Below, one piece after another: positions 1-7,933 of a stretch of DNA of 64,000 bases. The DNA comes from Parasedimentitalea huanghaiensis (GTDB taxonomy: Bacteria; Pseudomonadota; Alphaproteobacteria; Rhodobacterales; Rhodobacteraceae). Within the stretch, counting starts at the first letter, position 1, and every line of letters starts with the position of its first letter. The notes beneath the pieces are model-generated. The model was not told the DNA's origin. It worked only from the letters and a program-made list of their open reading frames with translations, and did not search any database. The stretch is taken from assembly GCF_009753675.1 (NCBI RefSeq), contig NZ_WQLV01000015.1, positions 1 through 64,000 of the forward strand, given 5' to 3'. The position numbers were made by a program, and so were the translations under genes.

Positions 1-1
1 A

Positions 2-163
2 CAAACCTATTATCGCTGGAAGAAGAAGTACGGCGGAATGGGCACAGAACAACTCAAGGAACTGAAGCGGCTCCAGAGGGAGAATGAGCGCCTGCGCCGG
101 GAAGTATCGGATCTGACTCTGGACAAATTGATCCTGTCGGAGGCCGCCAAGGGAAACTTCTGA
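2..163 (+). pseudogene. IS3-family transposase OrfA, C-terminal fragment
   Basis: The last 53 codons of the helix-turn-helix OrfA subunit, open to the left window edge and ending in TGA at 161-163. The reading includes the family pattern YYRWKKKYGGM, followed by a leucine-zipper-like helix (LKELKRLQRENERLRREV) and the conserved end DKLILSEAAKGNF. In intact IS3 elements this protein binds the terminal repeats and is fused to OrfB by a -1 frameshift. Whether this copy is intact upstream cannot be seen. It is non-functional as a transposase because its OrfB partner is destroyed. Confidence 0.75.
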
Positions 164-657
164 ACCCCTCGCGTCACCCTGCTTGCAGCGACTTTGTGCG
201 TAGCCAGATGAACGCTTCCGAACGTCGCGTTTGTCGCGTCTTGAGTCAACACCGATCCACGCAACGGTGATTACCACAGGGGCGTGCTGATGAAGACCGC
301 CTGGTCGCATACATTCGATCAGACAACGGTCCCGAGTTTATTGCGGAAGCGGTTAGAAACTGGATCAAAGCCGGTGGAGCTAAGACGGCCTACATCGAGC
401 CTGGATCGCCCTGGGAGAACGGATACTGCGAGAGCTTCAATGGGCGATGCGCCCCTCTTATGCATGTAAACATGCACTGCCGGGCAGTGGATGAATTGCT
501 GAACGGTGAAATCTTCTACTCGCTTCGTGAGGCCCAAATCATCATCGAAAGCTGGAGGAACCACTACGACACCAAACGACCACATAGTGCTCTGGGATAC
601 TGTCCACCCGCGCCAGAGGTCATCCTCCAGAAGGTCCAAGGGCCGACAATACACTAA
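163..657 (+). pseudogene. IS3-family transposase OrfB, degenerate (nonsense codon, internal deletion, insertion)
   Basis: Catalytic subunit remnant in the -1 frame relative to OrfA. The N-terminal part (ASERRVCRVLSQHRSTQR) runs into a TGA at 268-270 and resumes in frame with GRADEDRLVA. It then jumps directly to YIRSDNGPEF, so the central region holding the first catalytic Asp of the DDE triad is deleted. The second Asp (SDNGPEF) and the Glu (NGYCESFNG) are present. After SFNG a 12-codon in-frame insertion containing the palindrome TGCATGT-AA-ACATGCA (461-476) precedes the normal end (DELLNGEIFYSLREAQ, then KRPHSALGY). The alignment to the family is from memory of conserved motifs. Confidence 0.75.
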
Positions 658-691
658 CTTTCAAATTGGATCACTTAACTGGGGCTGCTCA

Positions 692-968
692 AACGTTTCG
701 AGAACATTGGACAGAGATGAAGGTGAGCAATCTTTAAGCGGGCACTCGATCTTTTGATCTGTACATAGGTTTGATGGTTTAGTTCGCAGGGTGCCTTGAT
801 GCTCGGTGATTTAACAGAACTTTTTGAGCATGCCTGAGCAAAATTTTGAGGAAATTGACACCATGAGGCGCTTGATTATCACCTTGTGCGTACACGATTT
901 CTCAAACTCAGGCCAAGCTGTCTTAAGGTCAAAAACATGGAAGAAGGGCGTGTTTCCTTTTGGCCTGG
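692..968. other. Gene-free spacer between IS remnant and IclR gene
   Basis: No convincing gene is visible. A short open frame at 824-1012 on the plus strand resembles no protein I know and overlaps the IclR gene. The stretch is AT-richer than its neighbours. No clear terminator or RNA gene was seen. Confidence 0.4.
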
Positions 969-1652
969 TTAGTCTAAAACCTGTGTGGCAAGACGTGCTT
1001 GGCTTGTCTTGAGCAACTCAAGCATAGTTTTTTGCGCATCGTCACTAAACCGCGTGATCAGGCCAGAAACGGCCAGTGCACCGACAAGGCGGCCGGACCT
1101 TGTAAGCAAAGGCAGAGAAATAGCTGCAACTTCGGGATCTCGCTCACCAAAAGAACTACAGAAGCCTTGAGTTCTGATTTCGGTCGCCTGCTTCGTTTTA
1201 GCACCAGAAAAGGCCAATAGGATTTTACCGCTCGCACCATGTACCAGTGGCATGCTGGCTCCTTCAGTGATTGAATGCCGAATGGCACGCTTCGGCTCAG
1301 CCCGGTAGAGACAGATCCGGCTTTCACCTTCTCGGATATAGAAAGAAGCAGTTTCATTTGTGGCGTCGCACAGTGCTTTTAACTGGGGGCGTACAACTTC
1401 GGCGAGATCAAAGGTCTGACGGTAGAAGGCGCCCAGCCGACCAGCCGCTGTTCCAAGCCGGAACAGTCCAGTGTCCCCACGAACCAGAAATTCGAATCTC
1501 TCCAATGAAACTGCAATGCGAAGGATAGTGCTTTTGTAAAATCCGGTAAGGCGCGACAGCTCAGCCAAGCTGAGTTCCACTGTGCCAGCGTCAAAACAGT
1601 TCAAAATTTTCAACGCGCGATCAACGGCTTCCACACCCTTTGCCTCGGTCAT
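969..1652 (-). CDS. IclR-family transcriptional regulator
   Basis: A 227-residue regulator with an N-terminal winged helix (LSLAELSRLTGFYKSTILRI, about residues 28-47) and the IclR effector-binding domain (ASFYIREGESRICLYRAEP; the small-molecule pocket segment around LVHGASGKILLAF). The open frame extends upstream, but the ATG at 1650-1652 (MTEAKGVEAVDRAL) is the usual IclR beginning; upstream residues do not resemble the family. It is divergent from the CoA-transferase/lyase operon, with GTTCT/AGAAC repeats between them, so it probably controls that operon in response to its substrate or an intermediate. The effector is unknown. Slightly short for the family (usually about 250 residues). Confidence 0.85.
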   Translation of the reverse strand: MTEAKGVEAVDRALKILNCFDAGTVELSLAELSRLTGFYKSTILRIAVSLERFEFLVRGDTGLFRLGTAAGRLGAFYRQTFDLAEVVRPQLKALCDATNETASFYIREGESRICLYRAEPKRAIRHSITEGASMPLVHGASGKILLAFSGAKTKQATEIRTQGFCSSFGERDPEVAAISLPLLTRSGRLVGALAVSGLITRFSDDAQKTMLELLKTSQARLATQVLD

Positions 1653-1700
1653 CTTTTGACCCCAGTTCTTGCCTTTGACATTTACCTGGTTTTTATCATA

Positions 1701-1741
1701 CCGTTCTGATGTGAGCAACTTTGTTCTGCTAGATAGAACGG
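1701..1741. promoter_or_regulatory. Probable IclR operator (GTTCT repeats)
   Basis: The divergent spacer holds CCGTTCT (1701-1707) and the inverted pair GTTCT-N7-AGAAC (1723-1739); the outer arms CCGTTCT and AGAACGG (1735-1741) also match. IclR proteins bind short palindromes in such positions. Assignment to the adjacent regulator is inferred from position only. Confidence 0.45.
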
Positions 1742-1821
1742 ATTTTCCAAGACATGCCCAACCGAATTTATGGTCCTGCCATTCCTGATGTTGGGCGAAA
1801 AGGTACGCAAAGGGGCATCTT

Positions 1822-3015
1822 ATGTCTAAACCGCTAGAAGGCATTCGCGTTCTTGACTTAACCAATGTTCTGGCCGGGCCGTTTTGCTGCCACCAGCTTG
1901 CTCATCTTGGTGCCGATGTCATCAAAGTAGAAGCAGTAGGCCGGGGGGATCTGGCGCGCCAACTGGGCGCTGATCCAGAGCTGAATGCAGTGGGGATGGG
2001 GGTGTCATTTCTTGCGCAGAATGCCGGTAAAAAATCGGTCACCGTCAACCTTAAGCACGCGCGGGGCAGGGCGCTGTTCTTGCGCTTGGTAAAGACAGCA
2101 GATGTTGTGGTTGAAAATTTCAGACCGGGTGTAATGGATCGTTTGGAAGTCGGATATGAGGTGCTCAAGGATCTAAAGCCGGACCTGGTTTATTGTGCAA
2201 TTTCTGGCTTTGGGCAGGATGGTCCCTGGGTGCATCGCCCAGCCTATGATCAGATTATTCAGGGCGCTTCGGGCGTCATGTCGATCACAGGCGATAGTGA
2301 ATCCGCACCTTTGCGAGTTGGGTATCCGGTTGCTGACACCGTTGGAGGCATGACCGCCGCCTTTGCCATTGCCGCGGCTCTGAACAGCTCGCCCCGAGGC
2401 AGCTTTATTGATGTTTCCATGCTCGAGTCGGTGTTGGCGACGATGGGTTGGGTGGTATCAAATCACCTGATCGCCGGTGTCGAACCCTCTGCAAATGGCA
2501 ATGAAAACATCACCTCTGCGCCTTCGGGTGCCTTTAGAGCAGGGGAGGGGCTGATCAATATTGCGGCGAACAAGGATGAACAATGGGTGCTGTTGGCCGC
2601 ACATCTGAGGCTCTCGCATCTTTGTGAGGATCCTGCCTATGCGACCCGTGAAATGCGCAAGAGAAACCGACTGGCGCTTAAAGCCGAGCTTGAGTCCGTT
2701 CTGGAAACTAGACCTGCACGCGACTGGGCCAAAGAACTGAATCGGATTGGTGTTCCCGCGGGAGCGGTTTTGACGGTCCCCGAGATACTGGAGATGCCGC
2801 AAATCGCGGACCGCGGTTTCTTGTGCGAGTTCGAAAATGTGCCGGGCGTCGGCCGCGACATCCAAGTGGCAACAACAGGGATCAAGATCGACGGCGAGGC
2901 CCCCACAACAGATGCGCCGCCACCGCTGTTAGGTGAGCATAACGTGCAGATCTGGGGGGAACTGGGGTTGTCAGAAGATGAATTGAATAACTTGAAAAAG
3001 GACGGGGCGGTATGA
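1822..3015 (+). CDS. CaiB/BaiF-family (type III) CoA-transferase
   Basis: A 397-residue enzyme of the formyl-CoA/carnitine CoA-transferase family, which moves CoA between carboxylic acids through aspartyl anhydride intermediates. The N-terminal signature LEGIRVLDLTNVLAGPF is followed by GADVIKVE, NFRPGVMDRL, and the catalytic Asp at residue 143 in RPAYDQIIQG. The length is normal. The start is supported by AAAGGGG just upstream of ATG. The stop overlaps the next gene by 4 nt (ATGA), so the two are translationally coupled. With a citryl-CoA-lyase-like partner, the likely job is activation of a citrate-like or other 3-hydroxy-acid substrate before cleavage. That substrate is inferred, not seen. 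Confidence 0.88.
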   Translation: MSKPLEGIRVLDLTNVLAGPFCCHQLAHLGADVIKVEAVGRGDLARQLGADPELNAVGMGVSFLAQNAGKKSVTVNLKHARGRALFLRLVKTADVVVENFRPGVMDRLEVGYEVLKDLKPDLVYCAISGFGQDGPWVHRPAYDQIIQGASGVMSITGDSESAPLRVGYPVADTVGGMTAAFAIAAALNSSPRGSFIDVSMLESVLATMGWVVSNHLIAGVEPSANGNENITSAPSGAFRAGEGLINIAANKDEQWVLLAAHLRLSHLCEDPAYATREMRKRNRLALKAELESVLETRPARDWAKELNRIGVPAGAVLTVPEILEMPQIADRGFLCEFENVPGVGRDIQVATTGIKIDGEAPTTDAPPPLLGEHNVQIWGELGLSEDELNNLKKDGAV

Positions 3016-3821
3016 GCAATCTGCGCAGCGATGTGTCCGACTGGTGGACAACCGAAATCATTGACATGGTGCCCGGGCAGATCCGGTTCCGCGGTCACCC
3101 AATCCAGGATCTAATCGGAAATGTAACGTTCCCACAAATGATTTGGCTGATGACCCGTGGCGCCTTGCCAACGGACGCACAGTCCAAATTGCTGGAATGC
3201 GCTCTAGTGGCGGCTGTTGATCACGGACCTCAAGCGCCATCGATTGCAACAGCCCGGATGGCAGTGACCTGCGGATTAGGTCTGAACGGGGCGATGGCAT
3301 CGGCGGTCAACATGCTGGATGACGTGCACGGCGGCGCAGGGGAACAAGCGGTTGAGCTATATAGTTGGATTGATGACGCCGTTCAGGGCGGACAGGACTT
3401 GGCTGCGGCAACCGCAGAGATGATCGACCTCTGGCAATCCAAGCACACGAAATTCGTACCGGGTTTTGGGCACCGTTTTCATAAGCCCGAAGATCCCCGC
3501 GCGCCCCGGCTGTTAGGCTTGGTTGATGAGGCGGCAAAAAATGGTGTTGTCAGTGGCCGGTTTGCCGAAATTGGCCGCAGCCTTCAAACCACTCTCAACT
3601 CCCGCAAAGGCAAAGCTGTTCCGATGAACATCGATGGTGCAACCGCGGTCATTTATGCGGAACTGGGTTTTGCTGGACCTTTGGCTCGTGGATTGTTTTG
3701 CCTATCTCGTTCAGTGGGTGTAATCGCCCATGCCTGGGAGCAGATGGAGCAGGGCGGTCGAAACAAGGGACCAACACCTCCGGCCTACCGCTGGTCTTAC
3801 AAAGGGCCCAATCCTATATGA
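3012..3821 (+). CDS. Citryl-CoA lyase-like protein (citrate synthase fold)
   Basis: A 269-residue protein resembling the C-terminal citryl-CoA lyase module of ATP-citrate lyase and citrate synthase. Visible hallmarks: FRGHPIQDLIG near the N-terminus, DDVHGGAGEQAVE (His106), PGFGHRFHKPEDPRAPRL (His154 and the following Asp), and the late MNIDGATAV segment. Known members cleave citryl-CoA to acetyl-CoA and oxaloacetate. It is shorter than citrate synthase (about 430) and lacks the N-terminal domain. It overlaps the upstream CoA-transferase by 4 nt, suggesting a two-step activate-and-cleave route for a citrate-like acid. The reverse (synthase) direction or another hydroxyacyl-CoA cannot be excluded. 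Confidence 0.75.
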   Translation: MSNLRSDVSDWWTTEIIDMVPGQIRFRGHPIQDLIGNVTFPQMIWLMTRGALPTDAQSKLLECALVAAVDHGPQAPSIATARMAVTCGLGLNGAMASAVNMLDDVHGGAGEQAVELYSWIDDAVQGGQDLAAATAEMIDLWQSKHTKFVPGFGHRFHKPEDPRAPRLLGLVDEAAKNGVVSGRFAEIGRSLQTTLNSRKGKAVPMNIDGATAVIYAELGFAGPLARGLFCLSRSVGVIAHAWEQMEQGGRNKGPTPPAYRWSYKGPNPI

Positions 3822-3887
3822 GATGGATGCCACTGGATCGGCCGGCAGAGGCGGTGGGGCTATCACCCTTCAATCAGTCCGCTGTAC

Positions 3888-4592
3888 TTACGCCTTGTTC
3901 CATGCATCCGCTGGATCGTCTTCAGTATATTCGCGAAGTCGTTTTGCGTCCGCAATTGCGGCGTGGTTTTTCTTGATCTGTACGCCGGCTGTCTTGAGGC
4001 GTGCAAATGCCCGGCTCAGGCTTTCAGGCTTCATCCCCAGACGCCCGGCAATCAACACCTTGTCATAGGGCAGAATGACTTCGCATGGGCCACTGTTGGA
4101 CCGGCATAGGGTCAATAGGAATTCTGCCACGCGCTGTGCCCCGGTTTGGGCCTTTAACTGCTCCAACTGTTCGACAAGCGAATGTAGATGCATAAAGGTC
4201 GAGGCTAGAATGGACAGACCAATCTGAGGATCTTCTTTCATCAGGGAAATCAGAAGCGAGGAAGGGATGTGCATCACCTCGGCAGCGGTTACGGCTTCGG
4301 CTGATACAGGGTAATTGTTGCCCCTCAGTGCCACAGCCTCACCAAAACTCTCGCCACATGCAAAGATACTTACGACTGCTTCGGCGCCATTCGGGGCGAC
4401 CCGGAACAGTTTAACCCAGCCGTCAATCACAACATGGATTGCGGTGGCTTCTTCGTCTTGCAAAAAGATATTTTCACCACGTTCATAATGACGAAAATGT
4501 GCATGCGAGAGCAGGGTCTCTATGTGCTGTTCTGGCAGTGAACGGATTAACAGTGAATTGCGCGCGATTGCCTTGTAGTGCTCATGAGCCAC
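3888..4592 (-). CDS. dnr: Crp/Fnr-family regulator, Dnr/NnrR-like
   Basis: A 234-residue regulator with a cyclic-nucleotide-binding-like sensor domain (about residues 20-120, including GENIFLQDEEATAIHVVIDGW), a long dimerisation helix, and a C-terminal helix-turn-helix (KVLIAGRLGMKPESLSRAFARL). It lacks the N-terminal cysteine cluster of FNR, as in Dnr/NnrR proteins that sense nitric oxide through haem. The open frame begins with TTG at 4664, but GTG at 4590-4592 has a strong GAGGGG ribosome site about 10 nt upstream and gives a normal N-terminus. It lies next to hemA and the nir operon, which carry FNR/Dnr boxes, so it is the likely nitric-oxide switch for this locus. The gene name is by context and family. 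Confidence 0.75.
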   Translation of the reverse strand: MAHEHYKAIARNSLLIRSLPEQHIETLLSHAHFRHYERGENIFLQDEEATAIHVVIDGWVKLFRVAPNGAEAVVSIFACGESFGEAVALRGNNYPVSAEAVTAAEVMHIPSSLLISLMKEDPQIGLSILASTFMHLHSLVEQLEQLKAQTGAQRVAEFLLTLCRSNSGPCEVILPYDKVLIAGRLGMKPESLSRAFARLKTAGVQIKKNHAAIADAKRLREYTEDDPADAWNKA

Positions 4593-4724
4593 AGTTTGGG
4601 ATCCCCTCGGTTTCCGGCCCCGTTTGCGGACAGGCCTTCGTGAATTTAAGAGCCAAAAGCGCAACCACAGGAAGCACCTTTCCTTCTGTATGCGGCGCCC
4701 AAATGTCTCTCGATCGCTGCAACC

Positions 4725-4738
4725 TTGACCTTAGTCAT
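4725..4738. promoter_or_regulatory. FNR/Dnr box upstream of hemA and dnr
   Basis: TTGACCTTAGTCAT matches TTGA(C/T)-N4-(A/G)TCAA with one mismatch. Its centre is about 80 nt upstream of the hemA start, so a class II promoter start about 41 nt downstream would leave a short leader. It lies in the shared spacer and could also serve dnr. Confidence 0.55.
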
Positions 4739-4811
4739 GGATGCGGCTGGCGCCCCGGACCATGATCCGAGTCAAATAGAACAACCAAAATCAGCCACCG
4801 GAGGCCAGAAA

Positions 4812-6035
4812 ATGGATTTCGAACGCTATTTCGAAGATCGCCTGCAAGATTTGAAAGACGAAGGGAACTATCGGGTTTTTATTGACCTGGAACGCCGTCG
4901 GGGTGAATTCCCTCAGGCTGGTCAAACCGATGGTGAAACCAAACGCGAGGTGAAGATCTGGTGCTCCAACGATTACCTTGGCATGGGGCAACATCCTGCT
5001 GTACTCGAGGCGATGCATGACGCGCTTGATCGTTCCGGTGCTGGGGCTGGGGGAACCCGTAATATTTCAGGCACCACCCATGCGCATGTGCTGCTTGAAA
5101 AGGAACTCGCGGATCTGCACGGCAAAGAGGCGGCTCTGTTGTTCACCTCTGGTTACGTTTCGAACTGGGCTGCGATCGGGACATTGGCAGCCAAGATCCC
5201 TGGATTGATTGTCTTTTCCGATGCTCTAAACCACGCCAGCATGATTGAAGGTGTCCGCCACTCTCGCGCGGAAAAGGTGATTTGGAAACACAACGACGTC
5301 GACGACCTGAGGGCCAAGCTTGCGGCAGCACCGGCAAATGCGCCTAAGATGATCGCCTTTGAATCGGTTTACTCGATGGACGGTGACATCGCACCGATCA
5401 AGGAGATCTGCGACATTGCCGATGAATTTGGCGCCATGACTTATCTGGATGAGGTACACGCGGTTGGGCTTTATGGTCCGCGAGGCGGCGGCATTGCCGA
5501 ACGCGAGGGCCTGATGGATCGGCTAACGGTGATTGAGGGCACACTGGGCAAAGCCTTTGGTGTGGTTGGCGGTTATATAGCGGCCAGTATTGCGCTATGT
5601 GATTTTGTACGCAGTTTTGCCAGCGGGTTTATTTTCACCACTGCCTTGCCGCCTGCGGTGGCGGCAGGTGCAGCGGCTTCGGTGAAGCACCTGAAATCGT
5701 CGCAAGCAGAGCGGGACCAGCAGAAGGAACGCGTGGCTGAGGTGCGCGCACGGCTAGACGCAATTGGAATCGAGCATCTGGCGAACCCGAGCCACATCAT
5801 ACCAGTGATGGTTGGCGATCCGGTGAAATGTAAGTTTATCTCTGATACGCTATTGGAAGAGTTTGGCATCTACATTCAGCCAATTAACTACCCAACTGTG
5901 CCCAAGGGAACTGAACGTCTTCGGATCACACCAAGCCCAGTGCACTCAGCCGAGGATATCGACCATTTGGTCGAGGCGCTTGGCTCTCTCTGGGAACGTT
6001 GCAAAATCGCCCGCGGGCCCATTGCTGCGCAATAA
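4812..6035 (+). CDS. hemA: 5-aminolevulinate synthase
   Basis: A 407-residue PLP enzyme making 5-aminolevulinate from glycine and succinyl-CoA, the first step of tetrapyrrole synthesis in alphaproteobacteria. The length equals that of Rhodobacter HemA/HemT. Hallmarks: [40 protein letters not shown], and the PLP lysine in GTLGKAFG (Lys247). The open frame starts earlier at 4725, but the ATG at 4812 has GGAGG 8 nt upstream and begins with the usual [11 protein letters not shown]. The FNR/Dnr box upstream and the adjoining nir operon suggest an anaerobically induced paralogue feeding haem c and d1 synthesis. A second copy elsewhere in the genome (as with hemA/hemT) is likely but not visible. Confidence 0.93.
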   Translation: MDFERYFEDRLQDLKDEGNYRVFIDLERRRGEFPQAGQTDGETKREVKIWCSNDYLGMGQHPAVLEAMHDALDRSGAGAGGTRNISGTTHAHVLLEKELADLHGKEAALLFTSGYVSNWAAIGTLAAKIPGLIVFSDALNHASMIEGVRHSRAEKVIWKHNDVDDLRAKLAAAPANAPKMIAFESVYSMDGDIAPIKEICDIADEFGAMTYLDEVHAVGLYGPRGGGIAEREGLMDRLTVIEGTLGKAFGVVGGYIAASIALCDFVRSFASGFIFTTALPPAVAAGAAASVKHLKSSQAERDQQKERVAEVRARLDAIGIEHLANPSHIIPVMVGDPVKCKFISDTLLEEFGIYIQPINYPTVPKGTERLRITPSPVHSAEDIDHLVEALGSLWERCKIARGPIAAQ

Positions 6036-6080
6036 AAGCAAGTCTGTGACCCTCCGGGGTCGCAACAGCATAGGTATAGG

Positions 6081-6118
6081 TCGACGCGCCCTGCGTTAGG
6101 GACGCGTCGATTTTGTTT
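6081..6118 (+). terminator. Rho-independent terminator of hemA
   Basis: Stem TCGACGCG/CGCGTCGA extended by CCCT/AGGG across a one-base bulge, loop GCGTT, then TTTTGTTTG. It starts 45 nt after the hemA stop and overlaps the last codons of the convergent nnrS gene. Confidence 0.75.
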
Positions 6119-7166
6119 GTGTGTGTTTGTTCTTTCGCGAGCCGACAAAAACAGGGATCTGCGGCGGTCGGCGGCAATGATTGATGAGCTGGATGAGGGT
6201 GATACCCCAGCAGATGATCCAGAGCACAAGTGCCAATGGTACTGAATCCATCAGACGTGCAAATGTCGCCGCATGGAGCGCGGCGGCTGCGATGAGGCTG
6301 GCGGGCTGGGCGATCAGAGCAGTCGCAGTGCGTAGGGCAAAAATGCGGGATAAAAAGGCGTGGATCATCCCGCTGATTGCCCCGATGGTCAGCATATGAA
6401 GCGCAAAAGAGGGCGGTACAGCAGACGTTGTCATCATCAAAAGTGATGTGATCAGCCAAAGCCAGGGCGGCAGCAACATCGCATCCAAAGGAGGCGCAAG
6501 GAGCGGCCAGCGGAGCATTTGGCAAAGTAAGATAAGGCCCGCCAGCATGAGCCAACCAGGGTGCGGTAGAACTGCGGTGCCAAGGATAAGAAGCGGCGCA
6601 GCGAGGTAGAGGGCTAAATTATCCGCCGGTTGAGAGTGACCCGTAGCGCTAGCTAAAAAGGCAGGTAACGCGCGCGCGCCAACTGTTGCAATCAGCGCCG
6701 CAAGCATAAGCGGGATGCTCTCTGTTGGAAGGTCGGGCAGTAATGTCGCAAGTGCAAGCAGTGCAGGGGCCAAAGGAGCCCAGAGGCGGCTATAGACGCC
6801 AGTACGCAATATTGCTGGGGCGAGCGTGGCAGACAGGCCAATAAAATATAGTGCTTCAACGGGCCCCGGCATGAGGCGTCCAAGGACCCAAAGCAATGTG
6901 AGCAGGCCAATGCGTGCAGGGGTGGCGCGCTCTTTGGTCCAGCCGGGCAACACAGTGAGCAAGTAAGCCCCGATGGCAGCCCCAGCAAAGCCAAAAATTA
7001 ACAAACGGGCGTGGAGCTGGGGATCAGTTCCGGCCAGCAGTGGTCCGGCCAGTGCTGCCAGTACAGAGCAGAGCATCAACGGCCGGTGTGGGGTTCTCCA
7101 GAAACCGGGCCAGAATTTGGGCTGAAGAAACTGGAAAACGAGTCCTTCGCCCGCTGTGGGACTCAT
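6096..7166 (-). CDS. nnrS: NnrS-family membrane protein
   Basis: A 356-residue protein with about ten to twelve hydrophobic segments throughout. NnrS proteins are haem/copper membrane proteins linked to nitric oxide tolerance in denitrifiers. Recognised by FGFAGAAIGAYLLTVLPGWT and, later, HMLTIGAISGMIHAFLSRI. The usual first-helix WHxHE motif is reduced to QLHARLL, so one metal-ligand region looks altered. The ATG at 7164-7166 overlaps the upstream chelatase stop by 4 nt; the open frame extends to a TTG at 7172, which is less likely. Last gene of the nir run; its end overlaps the hemA terminator. The C-terminus is short and basic. Confidence 0.8.
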   Translation of the reverse strand: MSPTAGEGLVFQFLQPKFWPGFWRTPHRPLMLCSVLAALAGPLLAGTDPQLHARLLIFGFAGAAIGAYLLTVLPGWTKERATPARIGLLTLLWVLGRLMPGPVEALYFIGLSATLAPAILRTGVYSRLWAPLAPALLALATLLPDLPTESIPLMLAALIATVGARALPAFLASATGHSQPADNLALYLAAPLLILGTAVLPHPGWLMLAGLILLCQMLRWPLLAPPLDAMLLPPWLWLITSLLMMTTSAVPPSFALHMLTIGAISGMIHAFLSRIFALRTATALIAQPASLIAAAALHAATFARLMDSVPLALVLWIICWGITLIQLINHCRRPPQIPVFVGSRKNKHTQTKSTRP

Positions 7167-7933
7167 GCGCAATCCCCTGAAGTATGGGCGGTTTCCAGGG
7201 CTCGAGCGATCAGGTCCGGAACCAAAGGTTGGTGTCCCAGAACAGGCAATATCACCCCCTGAAACTGCGCGTCCTGTAGTGCGGCGGCGATGTCCTTGGT
7301 GATGTGGCCACCATCACGGGCAAAGAAAGGCAGGCAGAGCGCTTGCTGGCTCAGGTCGGCGGCGGTTTGCGAAATATGCGGTGCTTGATCCAAATAACCA
7401 ACTTGAACGCTGGCACATGGCAGTCGTTCCGAGAGTTCCTCGGCCAAATTCTGTGCTGCGACAGCGGCATTTGCACTGCGTTTCGATCCGTGTGCTGCCA
7501 CAACGATATGTGTGAGTTCCGGGGTCCAGAAGCGCCAAGTAATTTCGCGCAAGATCGTCAGCGCGGCCAGAGTTGGTAGTTCGGGGTCAGTTCCGAAAGG
7601 CTGTAGGTATTGGAGTGGGAAAGACGCAAGCCGTCTTGGCAGTGCCTCTCGGACAAACCACCCTTCGGTCATGAAGAATGGATAGACCAGCGCCCGTTGG
7701 GCGATGCCCTTGACCGCAGTCTCTAGCGCGCCGGGGCAGGCCATTGTGGCAGACTGAATTCGCCAGCCACTCAAGCGTTCCTGAACCTGCACCGCCAGCC
7801 GTGCCAAAGCCAACTCAGACGGGTTTGAATCACCCGGCTGGCCATGGGCCACGATCAGTGCCTCACGGGGGGCAAGGCTGCTACAGTTTTCAGTGGCTGG
7901 TGCCTTCGGAAAAGGTGATTTTATTCCAGACAT
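7163..7933 (-). CDS. CbiX/SirB-like sirohydrochlorin chelatase
   Basis: A 256-residue two-domain class II chelatase. Each half has a family landmark: ALIVAHGQPGD (His near residue 30) and VVAAHGSKRSANAAV (second half), with YPFFMTEGW and LPFFARDGGHITKDI as the paired metal-site segments. CbiX/SirB enzymes insert cobalt or iron into sirohydrochlorin. In this operon, between nirN and nnrS, iron insertion to make sirohaem is the sensible role: sirohaem is the substrate of the NirDLGH decarboxylase, and the other nir genes do not supply this step. It overlaps nirN by 44 nt and nnrS by 4 nt. The oxidation of precorrin-2 must come from elsewhere. Metal choice is inferred from context. Confidence 0.72.
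   Translation of the reverse strand: MSGIKSPFPKAPATENCSSLAPREALIVAHGQPGDSNPSELALARLAVQVQERLSGWRIQSATMACPGALETAVKGIAQRALVYPFFMTEGWFVREALPRRLASFPLQYLQPFGTDPELPTLAALTILREITWRFWTPELTHIVVAAHGSKRSANAAVAAQNLAEELSERLPCASVQVGYLDQAPHISQTAADLSQQALCLPFFARDGGHITKDIAAALQDAQFQGVILPVLGHQPLVPDLIARALETAHTSGDCA

Larger units (their letters stand above)
1..691 (+). mobile_element. Decayed IS3-family insertion sequence (right part)
   Basis: Remnant of an IS3-family element of the IS407/IS51 kind; its left end lies outside the window. An OrfA tail and a damaged OrfB lie in overlapping -1 frames, the arrangement expected for IS3 programmed frameshifting. The probable right terminal repeat is about 659-691 (it contains CACTTAACTGGGGCTG), resembling IS3-family ends by eye. 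The transposase has a nonsense codon, an internal deletion and a small insertion, so the element cannot move by itself. Confidence 0.75.

Noticed and set aside
824-1012. Open frame of 62 codons on the plus strand
   Set aside because: No family-like pattern, overlaps the end of the IclR gene, and no ribosome site.
3698-4068. Plus-strand frames after the citryl-CoA lyase gene
   Set aside because: They overlap the lyase and the convergent dnr gene and have no recognisable content.
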